This document shows, in pieces, positions 13,985 through 22,327 of a DNA stretch of 22,327 nucleotides. The notes beneath the pieces are model-generated. The model saw only the letters and a list, made by a program, of their open reading frames with translations, had not been told where the DNA came from and ran no database searches. The number at the start of each line of letters is the position of its first letter. Positions within the stretch are counted from its first letter, which is position 1. This stretch comes from a virus. A program made the translations under genes and the position numbers. Where the stretch lies: positions 1 to 22,327 of IMG/VR virus record IMGVR_UViG_3300044568_004231. One strand, written 5' to 3'.

Positions 13985-16159
13985 ATGACGATTAACTTAG
14001 ATGCTATGACAGGTGTCCCACTTAGTAATACTAAATGGAAAACAACCACTGAAGAGAATGTTCTAGATAGATATGCTTCTTACAATTCTCTTTTTACACT
14101 GTCCACAATACCTAGAGAGCAACTTTTAAATCCTACCACCATAATCACAAGCAGACCACGAGACGTTATTGCCAAGTCTGCAGGCATAGGTCAAGAAGGC
14201 AATTATTCTCCATTTAATGAAAAAGGACAGACAGCCAGTTCATCATCGGTAACAGCAGGAAATGCAGACAGAGCAGTTAATACATTAAAAACAGAAGCGA
14301 TAAGATCTTTAAAACAATCCAACGACATACTCAAAAGAGGACATGATATATTTTTTAAAGGTGTCACTATAGAGGGACAAAATAGTGCTAATGAAGAAAG
14401 AAAATTAATAAGTTTTAACTCGTTGAACATGACACTGCAAGAGCCATTTGGTATTACACTATTTGAAAAATTACGTGCAGCAGCTTTCAATAATGGATAT
14501 AGAGACTACATAGACTGTCCTTTCTTGATCAAGATAGAATTCCGAGGATTTGATAATAAAGGAAATCCTATAGAAGTTATAACTGCTAGGCATATACCAA
14601 TAAAAATTGTAAACATAGAAATGACAATCGATGCCGGAGGAACCAATTACGAGGTGCGGGCCATGGCATGGAATGAATTTGCAATGACGGATAAATTTTT
14701 ATACACAAGGGGAACAGGCGGATCCTACACTGCTTCAACCAAAGACAAACAACTTACAGGAGTGGATAAGAGAGCACAAACACTCAACGGAGCTCTAAAA
14801 CTTTTAGAAGAGAATTTAAATGAACAACAAAAGATAGAATTAAAATACGGCATGCGAGACACCGATGCAACATTAGATCAGTATATTATAGATTCGGCAC
14901 CAGGAATAAGTCAGTTCACAGAAACCAGTGGAAACTCTGAATTTGATGAGAGTGGACCAGGACCAGGATCTTACAAGTTCACTATTAGGCCAAATCAAAG
15001 CATAGGACAAATCATACAAGATATTGTGCTGCAGACGGATGACTATAGAAATATAGACAAGATTGTAGAAAAGTATTGGAAAGACGTAGCAGGAGTACAA
15101 GAATTACAAGGACAAATATCAGAGAAAGATTCAGCTGAATCAATGCCAGAATTCATGGTGCCGTGGTTCAAAATTAAAACTTCTATATATAATACTGAGG
15201 CATTTGATAGAGTGACCAAAATGCATTCCAAAGTAATACATTTTCAGGTAATTCCGCATAAGATACACATATTAAATTTTGCAGTTCCGGGACTCAGTGG
15301 CAGTCCGTCATGGACCAGGAAAGCAGTAAAAGCCTACAAATATATTTACACAGGCGAAAATAATCAGATACTAGATTTAAAAATTAATTATAATTTTGGA
15401 TTCTATCAGGCAGCACTATTGGATGGATCAAGGAAAGATGCCCTAACAGCTAACGAGGTAAAAAATTTATCATTGATAGCATATGCTAGACGATATGGCA
15501 ACAAAGAACTAGATTATCCAGAAACTATGCTACCTATGAGGAGTTATCCTACTACACAGAAAAACGAAGACGTGTCCACAGAAGATAGAGGCAGTAGGAC
15601 GGCTGTCGACGGATTTATGGATTATCTAACTAATCCTCTAGCAGACATGGTCAATGTTGAAATGACCATAATGGGAGATCCCGCATTCATAGGACAGGAA
15701 AATTATCTTCCTATAGCAAGAAAACCCACATTAACTGAATCAGGCGGCGGAGAAACATCAGAACAAGTGCCAAGATACAAAAATCTTTATTGGGACAAAC
15801 AGTTAGGATGTTTCAATTATGATCAAGCAGAAGCATTTGTTACACTGGATTTTAGATTCCCCACAGACATAAATGAGAAGAAGGGTGTGATGGATTTTCA
15901 ATCAATGGAAAACGTTTTTTTTAGCGGATTATATAGAGTAAACAAAGTAACGAGCAATTTTGACCAAGGAAAATTCACACAGACGCTAGCTCTAATTAGA
16001 TTTGATCAGCAAGGCAACCAAATCAACGTGGCAGAAAATATAAACACACTTACAGCTGCCAAAGATAGAACAGAGAGTTTTTTAAGAGGAGTGTATAAAC
16101 CAACTAAAGAACAGATGGACACTATATATGGTATTACATCACCGGATGAGAACCAATGA
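13985..16159 (+). CDS. Baseplate hub protein, gp27-like by position and C-terminal features
   Basis: A 724-residue structural protein between gp53 and the gp5-like spike. It has no signal peptide. Notable stretches are ITSRPRDVIAKSAGIG near the N-terminus, a beta-rich domain with DCPFLIKIEFRGFDNKGN, a middle segment SYKFTIRPNQSIGQIIQDIV, and the C-terminal half (KINYNFGFYQAALLDG; NVEMTIMGDPAFIGQENYLP; FSGLYRVNKVTSNFDQGKFT then QTLALIRF). The last parts resemble the beta-barrel ends of phage hub proteins, in which 'G.Y.V..V...F..G.F.Q.L...R' closes the domain. In T4, gp27 trimers hold the gp5 spike, and placement directly before gp5 fits. Identity to gp27 (391 aa) is not directly visible, and the extra length is unexplained. 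Confidence 0.6.
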   Translation: MTINLDAMTGVPLSNTKWKTTTEENVLDRYASYNSLFTLSTIPREQLLNPTTIITSRPRDVIAKSAGIGQEGNYSPFNEKGQTASSSSVTAGNADRAVNTLKTEAIRSLKQSNDILKRGHDIFFKGVTIEGQNSANEERKLISFNSLNMTLQEPFGITLFEKLRAAAFNNGYRDYIDCPFLIKIEFRGFDNKGNPIEVITARHIPIKIVNIEMTIDAGGTNYEVRAMAWNEFAMTDKFLYTRGTGGSYTASTKDKQLTGVDKRAQTLNGALKLLEENLNEQQKIELKYGMRDTDATLDQYIIDSAPGISQFTETSGNSEFDESGPGPGSYKFTIRPNQSIGQIIQDIVLQTDDYRNIDKIVEKYWKDVAGVQELQGQISEKDSAESMPEFMVPWFKIKTSIYNTEAFDRVTKMHSKVIHFQVIPHKIHILNFAVPGLSGSPSWTRKAVKAYKYIYTGENNQILDLKINYNFGFYQAALLDGSRKDALTANEVKNLSLIAYARRYGNKELDYPETMLPMRSYPTTQKNEDVSTEDRGSRTAVDGFMDYLTNPLADMVNVEMTIMGDPAFIGQENYLPIARKPTLTESGGGETSEQVPRYKNLYWDKQLGCFNYDQAEAFVTLDFRFPTDINEKKGVMDFQSMENVFFSGLYRVNKVTSNFDQGKFTQTLALIRFDQQGNQINVAENINTLTAAKDRTESFLRGVYKPTKEQMDTIYGITSPDENQ

Positions 16160-16190
16160 TAACAAAATTTAAATCAGGAGAAATATAACA

Positions 16191-18707
16191 ATGCCAGGCG
16201 ATACATCCACACCCAATAGGCAGAACAGGACTTCCACATACACAGAAGTTAATCCTGGCCCCTATATTGGCATAGTGAAAGACAACGTAGATCCTTCCAA
16301 GATGGGAGGATTGCGAGTGCTGATACCCAGTCTATCGGGAGTTAATGAGGGGTTCGCTGGACAGCTCTACGATGTACAATACCTCATGCCATTCTATGGT
16401 GCCAAGAGTGTTAACGCATTGTCTGGCAGCACAGCAGGCGACGTAGCCGATTATGAAGATGGAGCTCATTCTTATGGAATGTGGATGGTACCACCAGATA
16501 TAGACAGTCGAGTGCTGGTTATATTTGTAGAAGGAAAGGTCTCCCAAGGTTTTTGGTTTGGCTGTGTACAAGATCCTTTAACCAATCACATGATTCCAGG
16601 CATAGCAGCGTCCAAAGACACAGTGGGAGAAACGTCGTCAGAAGATACCACACAAGATCTTAAAAAAGAAATTTATGGTACAGATATAGTGCCAGCTGGA
16701 GAAGTAAACAGAAAATTATATAATTTCAGCGGAGGAGCAGGCAGTACTGATAGGTTAAGGAAACCCATACATCCTTTTGCTAACACATTAAGAGACCAAG
16801 GATTGACCCAAGACACAGTAAGGGGAACCACTACCAGTTCAGCACGCAGAGAGAGCCCTAGTGCTGTGTTTGGTATCAGCACACCCGGCAGAGTGGATCC
16901 TGCAAGAAGAAAAGTAAAATTAGGACCAGTAGATGCACTGGAAGACATACCAGTGGTAAGAAATTCAGGACATACATTTGTCATGGACGACGGAGATGTT
17001 GAAGGAGATAATCAGTTAATAAGATTGAGAACCAGCTCTGGACATCAGTTATTGATGCATGACACAGCAGGTGTAATGTATCTAGCCAACGCCAAAGGCA
17101 CTGTGTGGATGGAGTTCAGTAATGACGGTGCAGTGGATATATATGCTCAAAAAGGTTACAACATAAGATCTGGAGGGGATATAAATTTTCATTCAGAAGG
17201 CGATATTAATATGTACGCCAATAGAAATATCAAAATTAAAGCTAATGAACATTTAGGACAAGATCCAATGGATAGAACCATCAAAGGTATTATCAGCATT
17301 GATGGATCTATTATAAATCAATTGGCCAACAAGTCCATGAACCTCAGCGTCAACGAAGGTTACTACAGCCTACGCACAGCCATGGGCATCTATACCCAAG
17401 CAGCTGGCGGACAGCAGATACATCAAGCGTCTGGACAAGTGCATCTCGTGGGCAGTCAGGTGCATTTCAACAGCATGCCAGCAGATCCAAATCTTCTTCA
17501 ACCATTGAAAAGAACAGCATTTAATCAACCACACGGAACAGGCACAGAAGAAGTACAAGTTCCTGATGTCACTCCAATACTTAAAGGCTCAGTTGGAGTA
17601 ATGAAACAAGATAGAAGCATACCAGGCATGTCAGGCATGCGTGTGCCCACACATGAACCATTCCTATGGCACTATGATAATATCAAAGCGTTTTCAGCAG
17701 CTGGCAGGACAGAGGATGCAAATACTCCAGGCACACTGGGTTACGCAGAACAACGAAACAGAACAAGTGCTATGCCTACTGTGAGATTGGGACAATACCA
17801 AGCAGATTTAGAAAAATATGTTAAGAACACAGTGTCGAGTACCACAAATGTTTCAGCCATACAGCAAGCCACATCAGAATTTACTCAAAATTATTCCAAT
17901 ATTTTTAATTTAACAGATTCAGGACCGTTGGCTATTAGACCATTGCTGCCAGGCATTAGTGATGTGTCCAACCAAGTGATTAATAGGATCACAGGCGCAA
18001 TCGGAGGAGAAGCAGGAAATCTTTTCAAAGATCAAATATTTGTTAATCAGGCAGGAGTGCTGTACAGCCTAGGAGACATGGGTAAAGTAATAAACAATTT
18101 ACCTGGAGGTAATGTTATTGGTAATCTCACAGCCACAGCACAAAATGCAGTGAACAACACAGTGGGAAACATTATAAACAATTCTATTAATAGTGTAACT
18201 AGAAGTATCGGTGACTCTGTATTTTCAGACAGAAATACTTCTGCTGTCAAAGACTTCTTCCGCGGAGACGGTATAGATACCTATGCAATCGCAAATGACA
18301 TGTCACTCAGTTCGTTTGTAGATTCCCAAATATATGGTGGAGGTATACAAGATATATTTAAAAACAATGTTGAAAGCATATTTGGAAATGGCGCATTTGG
18401 AAACTCTGGAATATCTGGCATAAATTTGTCTAATCTATCTCCTGAAGGATTAATACAAGGATTAGGTACTGCAGCAATAAATCAAGGTATAAGTATTGTA
18501 ACGGATCAATTTAGAAATATTATTGGAGGAGATATCACTTCTTTAACTAATATAACAAGTGTGCTGTCGGGAGGATTTGAAAACGTGTTAGGATCAGTAG
18601 CATCAAGTGCGGGAGATATTTTTAGTTTTGCACAGGGTGGATTTTCATTCAGTGATGGTGCTGATGTTGTATCAGCAGCATTTGATTTTGGAGGATTTGG
18701 GTGGTAA
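16191..18707 (+). CDS. 5: Baseplate central spike/hub protein, gp5-like, no lysozyme domain seen
   Basis: An 838-residue protein with a good ribosome site (AGGAG 16176-16180). Residues 20-135 form the gp5-type OB-fold: GPYIGIVKDNVDPSKMGGLR, VLIPSLSG, then GMWMVPPDIDSRVLVIFVEG and FWFGCVQD. About residues 260-350 read as the triple beta-helix needle: SGHQLLMHDTAGVMYLANAK, MEFSNDGAVDIYAQKGYNIR, GDINFHSEGDINMYANRNIK. T4 gp5 (575 aa) has a lysozyme domain between these parts. Here that region holds only a Ser/Thr/Arg-rich linker with no E-D-T lysozyme pattern. After the needle come ~400 residues rich in Gly, Asn, Ser and Ile, absent from T4 gp5. It is the membrane-piercing tip of the tail. Confidence 0.8.
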   Translation: MPGDTSTPNRQNRTSTYTEVNPGPYIGIVKDNVDPSKMGGLRVLIPSLSGVNEGFAGQLYDVQYLMPFYGAKSVNALSGSTAGDVADYEDGAHSYGMWMVPPDIDSRVLVIFVEGKVSQGFWFGCVQDPLTNHMIPGIAASKDTVGETSSEDTTQDLKKEIYGTDIVPAGEVNRKLYNFSGGAGSTDRLRKPIHPFANTLRDQGLTQDTVRGTTTSSARRESPSAVFGISTPGRVDPARRKVKLGPVDALEDIPVVRNSGHTFVMDDGDVEGDNQLIRLRTSSGHQLLMHDTAGVMYLANAKGTVWMEFSNDGAVDIYAQKGYNIRSGGDINFHSEGDINMYANRNIKIKANEHLGQDPMDRTIKGIISIDGSIINQLANKSMNLSVNEGYYSLRTAMGIYTQAAGGQQIHQASGQVHLVGSQVHFNSMPADPNLLQPLKRTAFNQPHGTGTEEVQVPDVTPILKGSVGVMKQDRSIPGMSGMRVPTHEPFLWHYDNIKAFSAAGRTEDANTPGTLGYAEQRNRTSAMPTVRLGQYQADLEKYVKNTVSSTTNVSAIQQATSEFTQNYSNIFNLTDSGPLAIRPLLPGISDVSNQVINRITGAIGGEAGNLFKDQIFVNQAGVLYSLGDMGKVINNLPGGNVIGNLTATAQNAVNNTVGNIINNSINSVTRSIGDSVFSDRNTSAVKDFFRGDGIDTYAIANDMSLSSFVDSQIYGGGIQDIFKNNVESIFGNGAFGNSGISGINLSNLSPEGLIQGLGTAAINQGISIVTDQFRNIIGGDITSLTNITSVLSGGFENVLGSVASSAGDIFSFAQGGFSFSDGADVVSAAFDFGGFGW

Positions 18708-18713
18708 AATAAT

Positions 18714-19121
18714 ATGGTGTATGAAGATAAAAATAAAAATAGTAATTTAACGCAAGTATTCAAAGGCTTCAGTTCTAGAGCCGATCAAAACAATTTTAGA
18801 TTGTACGACTTTGAATTAATTAAACAAGATCTTATCAACAGATTGAGTGTGAGAAAAGGTGAACGAGTAGAAAATCCAGAATTTGGCACCATAATCTATG
18901 ATTGCATATTTGAACCTTTAACAAATGCTCTAAAACAAGCCATAGCTGATGATATCACACAAAATTTAAATGCTGATCCTCGTATTAACACATCTGATAT
19001 AATAGTAAGTGAAACCGAAAAAGGCATTGCTGTACAAGCCACTATAACCTATGTGCCCTACAATATTACCGAGAAATTAACATTCTCATTTGACGAAAAC
19101 TCTCTTTTACGCCTGTCTTAA
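18714..19121 (+). CDS. 25: Baseplate wedge subunit gp25
   Basis: A 135-residue protein (T4 gp25: 132) of the GPW/gp25 family. Key stretches are FSSRADQNNFRLYDFELIKQ, then LSVRKGERVENPEFGTIIYD with the family's 'G.R...P.FG..L' motif, CIFEPL, and the C-terminal beta strands (ATITYVPYNITEKLTFSFDE). gp25 forms the inner baseplate core and templates the sheath. It starts 6 nt after the gp5-like stop, with no strong Shine-Dalgarno. It is followed by 43 nt holding a possible late promoter before gp6, so it is in the standard 5-25-6 order. Confidence 0.9.
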   Translation: MVYEDKNKNSNLTQVFKGFSSRADQNNFRLYDFELIKQDLINRLSVRKGERVENPEFGTIIYDCIFEPLTNALKQAIADDITQNLNADPRINTSDIIVSETEKGIAVQATITYVPYNITEKLTFSFDENSLLRLS

Positions 19122-19141
19122 TCTACGCACTTAATAATATC

Positions 19142-19149
19142 CATAAATA
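19142..19149 (+). promoter_or_regulatory. Possible late promoter box CATAAATA
   Basis: One mismatch from the T4 octamer, 15 nt before the gp6 ATG, so a transcript from here would have a leader of only about 10 nt. CGCACTTAATAAT lies directly upstream (19126-19138). gp6 may also be read from 12710. Confidence 0.4.
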
Positions 19150-19164
19150 TCCGTGTATTAAACT

Positions 19165-22100
19165 ATGGCCATCACTGATAGACAAAACCGATTACTAGTA
19201 GCCGAAGATTGGCGCAAAATCTATACCAGTTTCCAACAGGCAGATTTTAAATCATACGATTTTGAGACCCTGAGAAGGACCATGATTGCCTATCTTAGAG
19301 AGAATTATCCAGATGATTTCAATGATTTTGTTGAGAGTTCTGAGTATATTGCTCTCATTGATCTTATTGCTTATATTGCTCAGAGTTTGAGTTTCAGAGT
19401 GGATCTAAATGCTCGAGAAAACTTTTTAGAAACAGCTTCTAGAAGGAACAGTATTCTAAGACTAGCTAGACTAATCAATTACAATGTCAAAAGAAATCTT
19501 CCAGCCACAGGACTTTTAAAATTTCAATCGGTATCCACTACACAAGATGTGAGAGATAGCTCAGGAAATAGTTTAGCTAATATTACAATAGTATGGAATG
19601 ATTCTACCAATGCCAATTCAAGAGAACAATTTATCACTATATTAAATGCGGCCAATATTTCAGGACAAACATTTGGGAAACCTGGAGAAGCAGGCAACAT
19701 AGGTGGAATTAAAACAGAAACCTATATGGTGAATTCCAACAATACTGATGTGCCAATATTCACATTCACAAGAGGCATAAGTGGTATTGCAAGAAATTTT
19801 GAAATAGTACCAGCAACACTATCTAATTCAGAATCTATCTATGAAAAATCTCCAGTGCCAGGCACAGGGTTCACTTATGTTTATAGAAATGACGGAGCCG
19901 GAGACTCTAGTCCTAACACGGGATTTTTTACTTTAATAAAACAAGGATCTTTGGCCAATCTTGAATTTTCTATAACTCAGCCCACGACCAATTATGTTCA
20001 ATCTATCAACGTTAATAACATCAACAACATCGATGTGTGGTTGTATAAGTTAGACGATTTTGGACAAATAGAAAAATTTTGGATCAAAGTACCTGACCTC
20101 AGTGGCAACAATGTCATCTACAACAGTTTAAATTCAGATGTGAGAGACATATACAATGTTGTGACTAAAAACAATGACGCAGTGGATCTTGTGTTTGGAG
20201 ATGGCAACTTTTCCAACATACCATCTGGAAGATTTAGAGCATACTATAGAACCAGTGCTAACTCAAATTTCTCAATTCAATCAGCTGATATGCAAGGTAT
20301 ATCATTCAGCATGAATTATATAGATGCCAATGGTGGAGAACAGACATTAACAGTTACAGCATCTCTACAACAGAGTATCTACAATGCTGCTGCCACAGAA
20401 AGCAATGACAGCATCAAAACCAAAGCACCACAGGTGTATTATTCTCAGAATAGAATGATCACAGCAGAAGATTACAATGTGGTTCCTCTATCAGCATCAC
20501 AAGAAATTATTAAAATAAAATCAGTAAACAGAAGTGCCAGTGGCATCAGCAGAGCTAAGGAAATTATAGATCCCACAGGTGCTTACAGTAATGTATCTGT
20601 ATTTGCTGATGATGGAATACTTTACAGAGAAGAGAACACACCACAATTTACTTTCACATTCACAAATAGAAATGAAATATTAGATGTAATTAATCGATTG
20701 GTAGAAACAACATTGTCCACAGCACATGCTAGACAATTTTATTATATCAAATATGGTCAAAAAGATCTCAGTGCTTTAAATGCCAGATGGGTCAGCAGTA
20801 CCACAGGAAACAATACCAATACAGGATATTTTGCCGCAGGTGGACCACTAGCAGTGGGAGATTTTGCAACCAGCAATTTAAAATATGCTAAACCAGGATC
20901 CCTGATTAAATTTACATCTCCAGACACAAGAAAATTTTTAAATGGCAAATTAGTATCTGCCAGCACAGGACTTGCTCAAGACAGACAGTGGAGTAAAATT
21001 GCTGCAGTAGCAGGAGATGGCGCCAACGGAGGAGCAGGTAATTTAGAAACAGGAGTAGGACCAATCACATTAAATGATAAGGTACCAGCAGATGCCGAAT
21101 TAACATCAGTTATACCGGAGTTTGTGACAGTTTTTGATGCTGCATTAAAAACAGATCTACAAGATAGAATAGAACTTTACGAAGAATTTGGTCTACGATT
21201 TGATGAAGAAAACTCACAATGGGTAGTGATAACCGGTGCTAATTTAAGTTCTTCTGAAAATTTTTCTTTGAATGATGCTGGAGATAACACAAATACCAAT
21301 CAAGATGCCAGCGGGTGGTTTAAATTCTCCAATGACGGAAACACATACACAGTAACGTCCAGAGCACTGGATTATATTTTTGAATCAGAAGCAGACAATA
21401 AATTCCATTTTGACACAGAAGAAAGAATATACGATTATATCACAGGAACTTCAGTTAAAGACATTGTAAAAGTATTAAAAAGTAACACTGTGCCCAGCAC
21501 AGGATTAGGAATAGGTTATCCAATTGATTGGCAGATTGTGGACACCGTGGAAGAAGCAGATGGATATCAAGATAACAGAAAAGTTAAAGTGGGATTTTAT
21601 GACAACGACGACGATGGAGTGGTAGATAACCCAGACATTTTTGACATAGTGGTAGAACCAGATGTGAATATCACAACAAAATTTGTTTTTTTTGAAAAAT
21701 ACATCAGCTATGATAACATAGAAAGATATAGACCGTACCCAGCTACCAATTTTATAATTACGTCCTTAGAATCCAGTATCACATTGCCGGGCGAGTATGA
21801 AGATGGACAACTGTTTTATTTCTACACAGCTGATGTGGTTAAAATTTACGACAGTGAAGCAATAACATTAACTACCACAACAGACTATTACGCTAGAAGA
21901 GGTAGAAATGCTATAGAATTTTTATATAGACACAATGCTGGACAAGGCACCAGGATAGATCCTTCTCAAACCAATATTATTGATATCTACATGTTGGAAA
22001 GATCCTATGACCAATTGTATAGAACATGGTTATCTCAGGGAGGTACAGAACCTGAACCATCCACATCGGATCAATTGAGAATCTCTTATTCTGGAGTTTT

Positions 22101-22327
22101 AAATCCATTAAAAGGACTATCAGATCAAATTGTATATCATCCAGTGCAATATAAAATATTATTTGGATCCAAGGCAGACGAACAGTTTCAAGCCACATTC
22201 AAAGTGGTCAAAAACTCTTCAACCAATGTGACCAATGCAGTTATTAAAACTCGAGTTATACAGGCTATAAATGAATTTTTTGCTCTAAATAATTTTGATT
22301 TTGGAGATACTTTTTATTTCACAGAGT
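19165..22327 (+). CDS. 6: Baseplate wedge subunit gp6 (Baseplate J-like), 3' end outside window
   Basis: At least 1,054 residues are open to the right edge, with no stop in the frame from ATG 19165. The N-terminus is typical of gp6: a helical DFKSYDFETLRRTMIAYLRE and then DFNDFVESSEYIALIDLIAY and FRVDLNARENFLETASRRNS. These are followed by beta-rich Baseplate_J-type regions (VDLVFGDGNF; KAPQVYYSQNRMITAEDYNV). The last visible residues (INEFFALNNFDFGDTFYFTE) look like the gp6 C-terminal region. T4 gp6 has 660 residues, so this is much longer, as in marine relatives. An insert around residues 585-870 (Gly/Thr/Asn-rich, including DNDDDGVVDNPD) separates the J-like parts. gp6 forms the ring joining the wedges. 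Confidence 0.9.
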   Translation, partial: MAITDRQNRLLVAEDWRKIYTSFQQADFKSYDFETLRRTMIAYLRENYPDDFNDFVESSEYIALIDLIAYIAQSLSFRVDLNARENFLETASRRNSILRLARLINYNVKRNLPATGLLKFQSVSTTQDVRDSSGNSLANITIVWNDSTNANSREQFITILNAANISGQTFGKPGEAGNIGGIKTETYMVNSNNTDVPIFTFTRGISGIARNFEIVPATLSNSESIYEKSPVPGTGFTYVYRNDGAGDSSPNTGFFTLIKQGSLANLEFSITQPTTNYVQSINVNNINNIDVWLYKLDDFGQIEKFWIKVPDLSGNNVIYNSLNSDVRDIYNVVTKNNDAVDLVFGDGNFSNIPSGRFRAYYRTSANSNFSIQSADMQGISFSMNYIDANGGEQTLTVTASLQQSIYNAAATESNDSIKTKAPQVYYSQNRMITAEDYNVVPLSASQEIIKIKSVNRSASGISRAKEIIDPTGAYSNVSVFADDGILYREENTPQFTFTFTNRNEILDVINRLVETTLSTAHARQFYYIKYGQKDLSALNARWVSSTTGNNTNTGYFAAGGPLAVGDFATSNLKYAKPGSLIKFTSPDTRKFLNGKLVSASTGLAQDRQWSKIAAVAGDGANGGAGNLETGVGPITLNDKVPADAELTSVIPEFVTVFDAALKTDLQDRIELYEEFGLRFDEENSQWVVITGANLSSSENFSLNDAGDNTNTNQDASGWFKFSNDGNTYTVTSRALDYIFESEADNKFHFDTEERIYDYITGTSVKDIVKVLKSNTVPSTGLGIGYPIDWQIVDTVEEADGYQDNRKVKVGFYDNDDDGVVDNPDIFDIVVEPDVNITTKFVFFEKYISYDNIERYRPYPATNFIITSLESSITLPGEYEDGQLFYFYTADVVKIYDSEAITLTTTTDYYARRGRNAIEFLYRHNAGQGTRIDPSQTNIIDIYMLERSYDQLYRTWLSQGGTEPEPSTSDQLRISYSGVLNPLKGLSDQIVYHPVQYKILFGSKADEQFQATFKVVKNSSTNVTNAVIKTRVIQAINEFFALNNFDFGDTFYFTE

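Noticed and set aside
16600-16970. Lysozyme domain inside the gp5-like protein
   Set aside because: The region reads as a Ser/Thr/Arg-rich linker with no catalytic E-D-T pattern; no evidence.

Overview
The window is a structural and replication segment of a T4-like (contractile-tailed, myovirus) marine bacteriophage, probably related to the cyanophage/pelagiphage T4-like group. This rests on recognisable T4 orthologues: portal gp20, gp26, gp46, gp47, gp55, gp48, gp53, gp5, gp25 and gp6. It also rests on T4-type late promoter boxes (TATAAATA) and on low-GC, AGA-rich coding. The host cannot be read from the sequence; a SAR11-type or cyanobacterial host is inference only.

Layout. At 1-2582 (minus) lie the 5' part of the portal gene and a tape-measure-like tail protein. 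At 2583-2661 two late promoter boxes face away from each other. At 2662-3743 (plus) is a gp26-family baseplate hub/tail assembly gene whose last codons carry two overlapping -1 slippery heptamers. The -1 frame opens just before them and encodes a 76-residue extension with no ATG start, so a programmed frameshift product is likely. It would resemble the G/GT chaperones of lambda-type phages and sits opposite the tape measure gene. At 3747-4250 (plus) is an unknown protein. At 4219-5301 (minus) are an arginyltransferase/GNAT-like protein and two small genes. At 5467-6161 (plus) are a GIY-YIG nuclease and a small unknown gene, ending in a bidirectional terminator shared with a small basic Hc1-like protein (6214-6405, minus).

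At 6444-8899 (plus) is an AT-rich three-gene accessory cassette: a 2-oxoglutarate/Fe(II) oxygenase, a glycine-amidinotransferase-like enzyme and a short fold-type-I PLP enzyme. The genes are coupled by overlaps or 1-nt spacing, so they probably form one small-molecule or macromolecule modification pathway. This is the main candidate for an undescribed system.

At 8900-12641 (minus) is the recombination and late-transcription operon: gp46 (Rad50-like), gp47 (Mre11-like) and the late sigma factor gp55 with a long N-terminal extension. A late promoter at 12710 then starts the plus-strand baseplate operon: gp48 tube cap, gp53 wedge, a gp27-like hub protein, a gp5-like spike lacking a visible lysozyme domain, gp25, and gp6, which runs off the right edge. 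gp55, encoded here, is expected to read the TATAAATA promoters that drive the surrounding structural genes.
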